Below are positions 6,221-6,279 of a stretch of DNA of 6,279 bases, in pieces. Under the pieces are notes generated by a model that searched no databases, was not told the DNA's origin, and saw only the letters and a list, made by a program, of their open reading frames with translations. Source of the DNA: Fidelibacterota bacterium 46_43 (GTDB lineage: Bacteria; Fidelibacterota; Fidelibacteria; Fidelibacterales; Fidelibacteraceae); the NCBI GenBank assembly GCA_001509335.1, contig LGGY01000036.1, positions 1 to 6,279 of the forward strand. Reading direction: 5' to 3'. Position numbers and translations under genes: made by a program. Every line of letters starts with the position of its first letter. The first letter of the stretch is position 1.

Positions 6221-6221
6221 A

Positions 6222-6257
6222 GATTGATTCGATTGAATAGATTGATTTGATTGATTC
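6222..6257. repeat. Nonamer array, GATTGATTC x4
   Basis: Four tandem 9-bp units can be read: GATTGATTC, GATTGAATA, GATTGATTT and GATTGATTC. It joins the heptamer array on its left and the 20-bp dispersed repeat on its right. The fragment GATCGATTG at 2-10 suggests that a similar tract precedes the left copy of the 20-bp repeat. Confidence 0.8.
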
Positions 6258-6258
6258 G

Positions 6259-6278
6259 CCAGGAGCGAAGCGACGCCA
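6259..6278. repeat. Dispersed 20-bp repeat, right copy
   Basis: CCAGGAGCGAAGCGACGCCA here matches 17-36 at 19 of 20 positions in direct orientation, 6,242 bp apart. The window ends one base later, so what follows this copy cannot be seen; at the left copy a heptamer array follows. Confidence 0.75.
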
Positions 6279-6279
6279 G

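Noticed and set aside
17..6278. Composite transposon or genomic island bounded by the two 20-bp direct repeats
   Set aside because: There is no transposase, integrase or terminal inverted repeat, and the enclosed genes are ordinary metabolic genes; the repeats look like dispersed spacer elements.

Overview
The window carries five intact protein genes and several kinds of intergenic repeat. It looks like chromosome from a Gram-negative, probably anaerobic or microaerophilic bacterium. The Gram-negative call rests on a FadL/OmpP1-type outer-membrane beta-barrel with a signal peptide and a C-terminal phenylalanine. The low-oxygen call rests on a compact two-domain flavodiiron protein of the kind common in strict anaerobes. 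Repeat-rich spacers and moderate G+C recall uncultivated FCB-group lineages (for example Marinimicrobia- or Cloacimonadota-like), but that placement is an impression, not something the sequence proves.

Layout: 1-458 is non-coding and repeat-rich. It holds a 20-bp dispersed repeat, a 7-bp-period array, a nested inverted repeat, long C-runs and REP-like hairpins. A flavodiiron protein gene (459-1670, +) converges on a FadL-family porin gene (1870-3384, -). The spacer between them holds a perfect 30-bp palindrome, probably a bidirectional terminator, with 7-bp-period arrays on both sides. The porin gene diverges from a small PspC-domain membrane protein gene (3552-3746, +). After a 158-bp leader-like spacer come metY (3905-5206, +) and metA (5218-6126, +), 11 bases apart and clearly one operon. 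The window ends in a 7-bp-period array, a 9-bp-period array and a second copy of the 20-bp repeat.

Functionally, metA and metY together make homocysteine from homoserine and sulfide: MetA acylates homoserine and MetY replaces the acyl group with sulfide. MetA has Glu at position 111, the residue linked to acetyl-CoA rather than succinyl-CoA preference, so the pair is best read as an O-acetylhomoserine route even though a family-level name would say succinyltransferase. The flavodiiron protein probably removes O2 or NO. The porin probably imports hydrophobic compounds. The PspC protein may be linked to envelope stress. The last three share no obvious pathway with the methionine genes.

I did not find a new multi-gene system here. 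The most unusual signal is non-coding: four separate spacer segments are built from different heptamers with the same 7-bp period, and at both window ends such an array lies next to the same 20-bp repeat.
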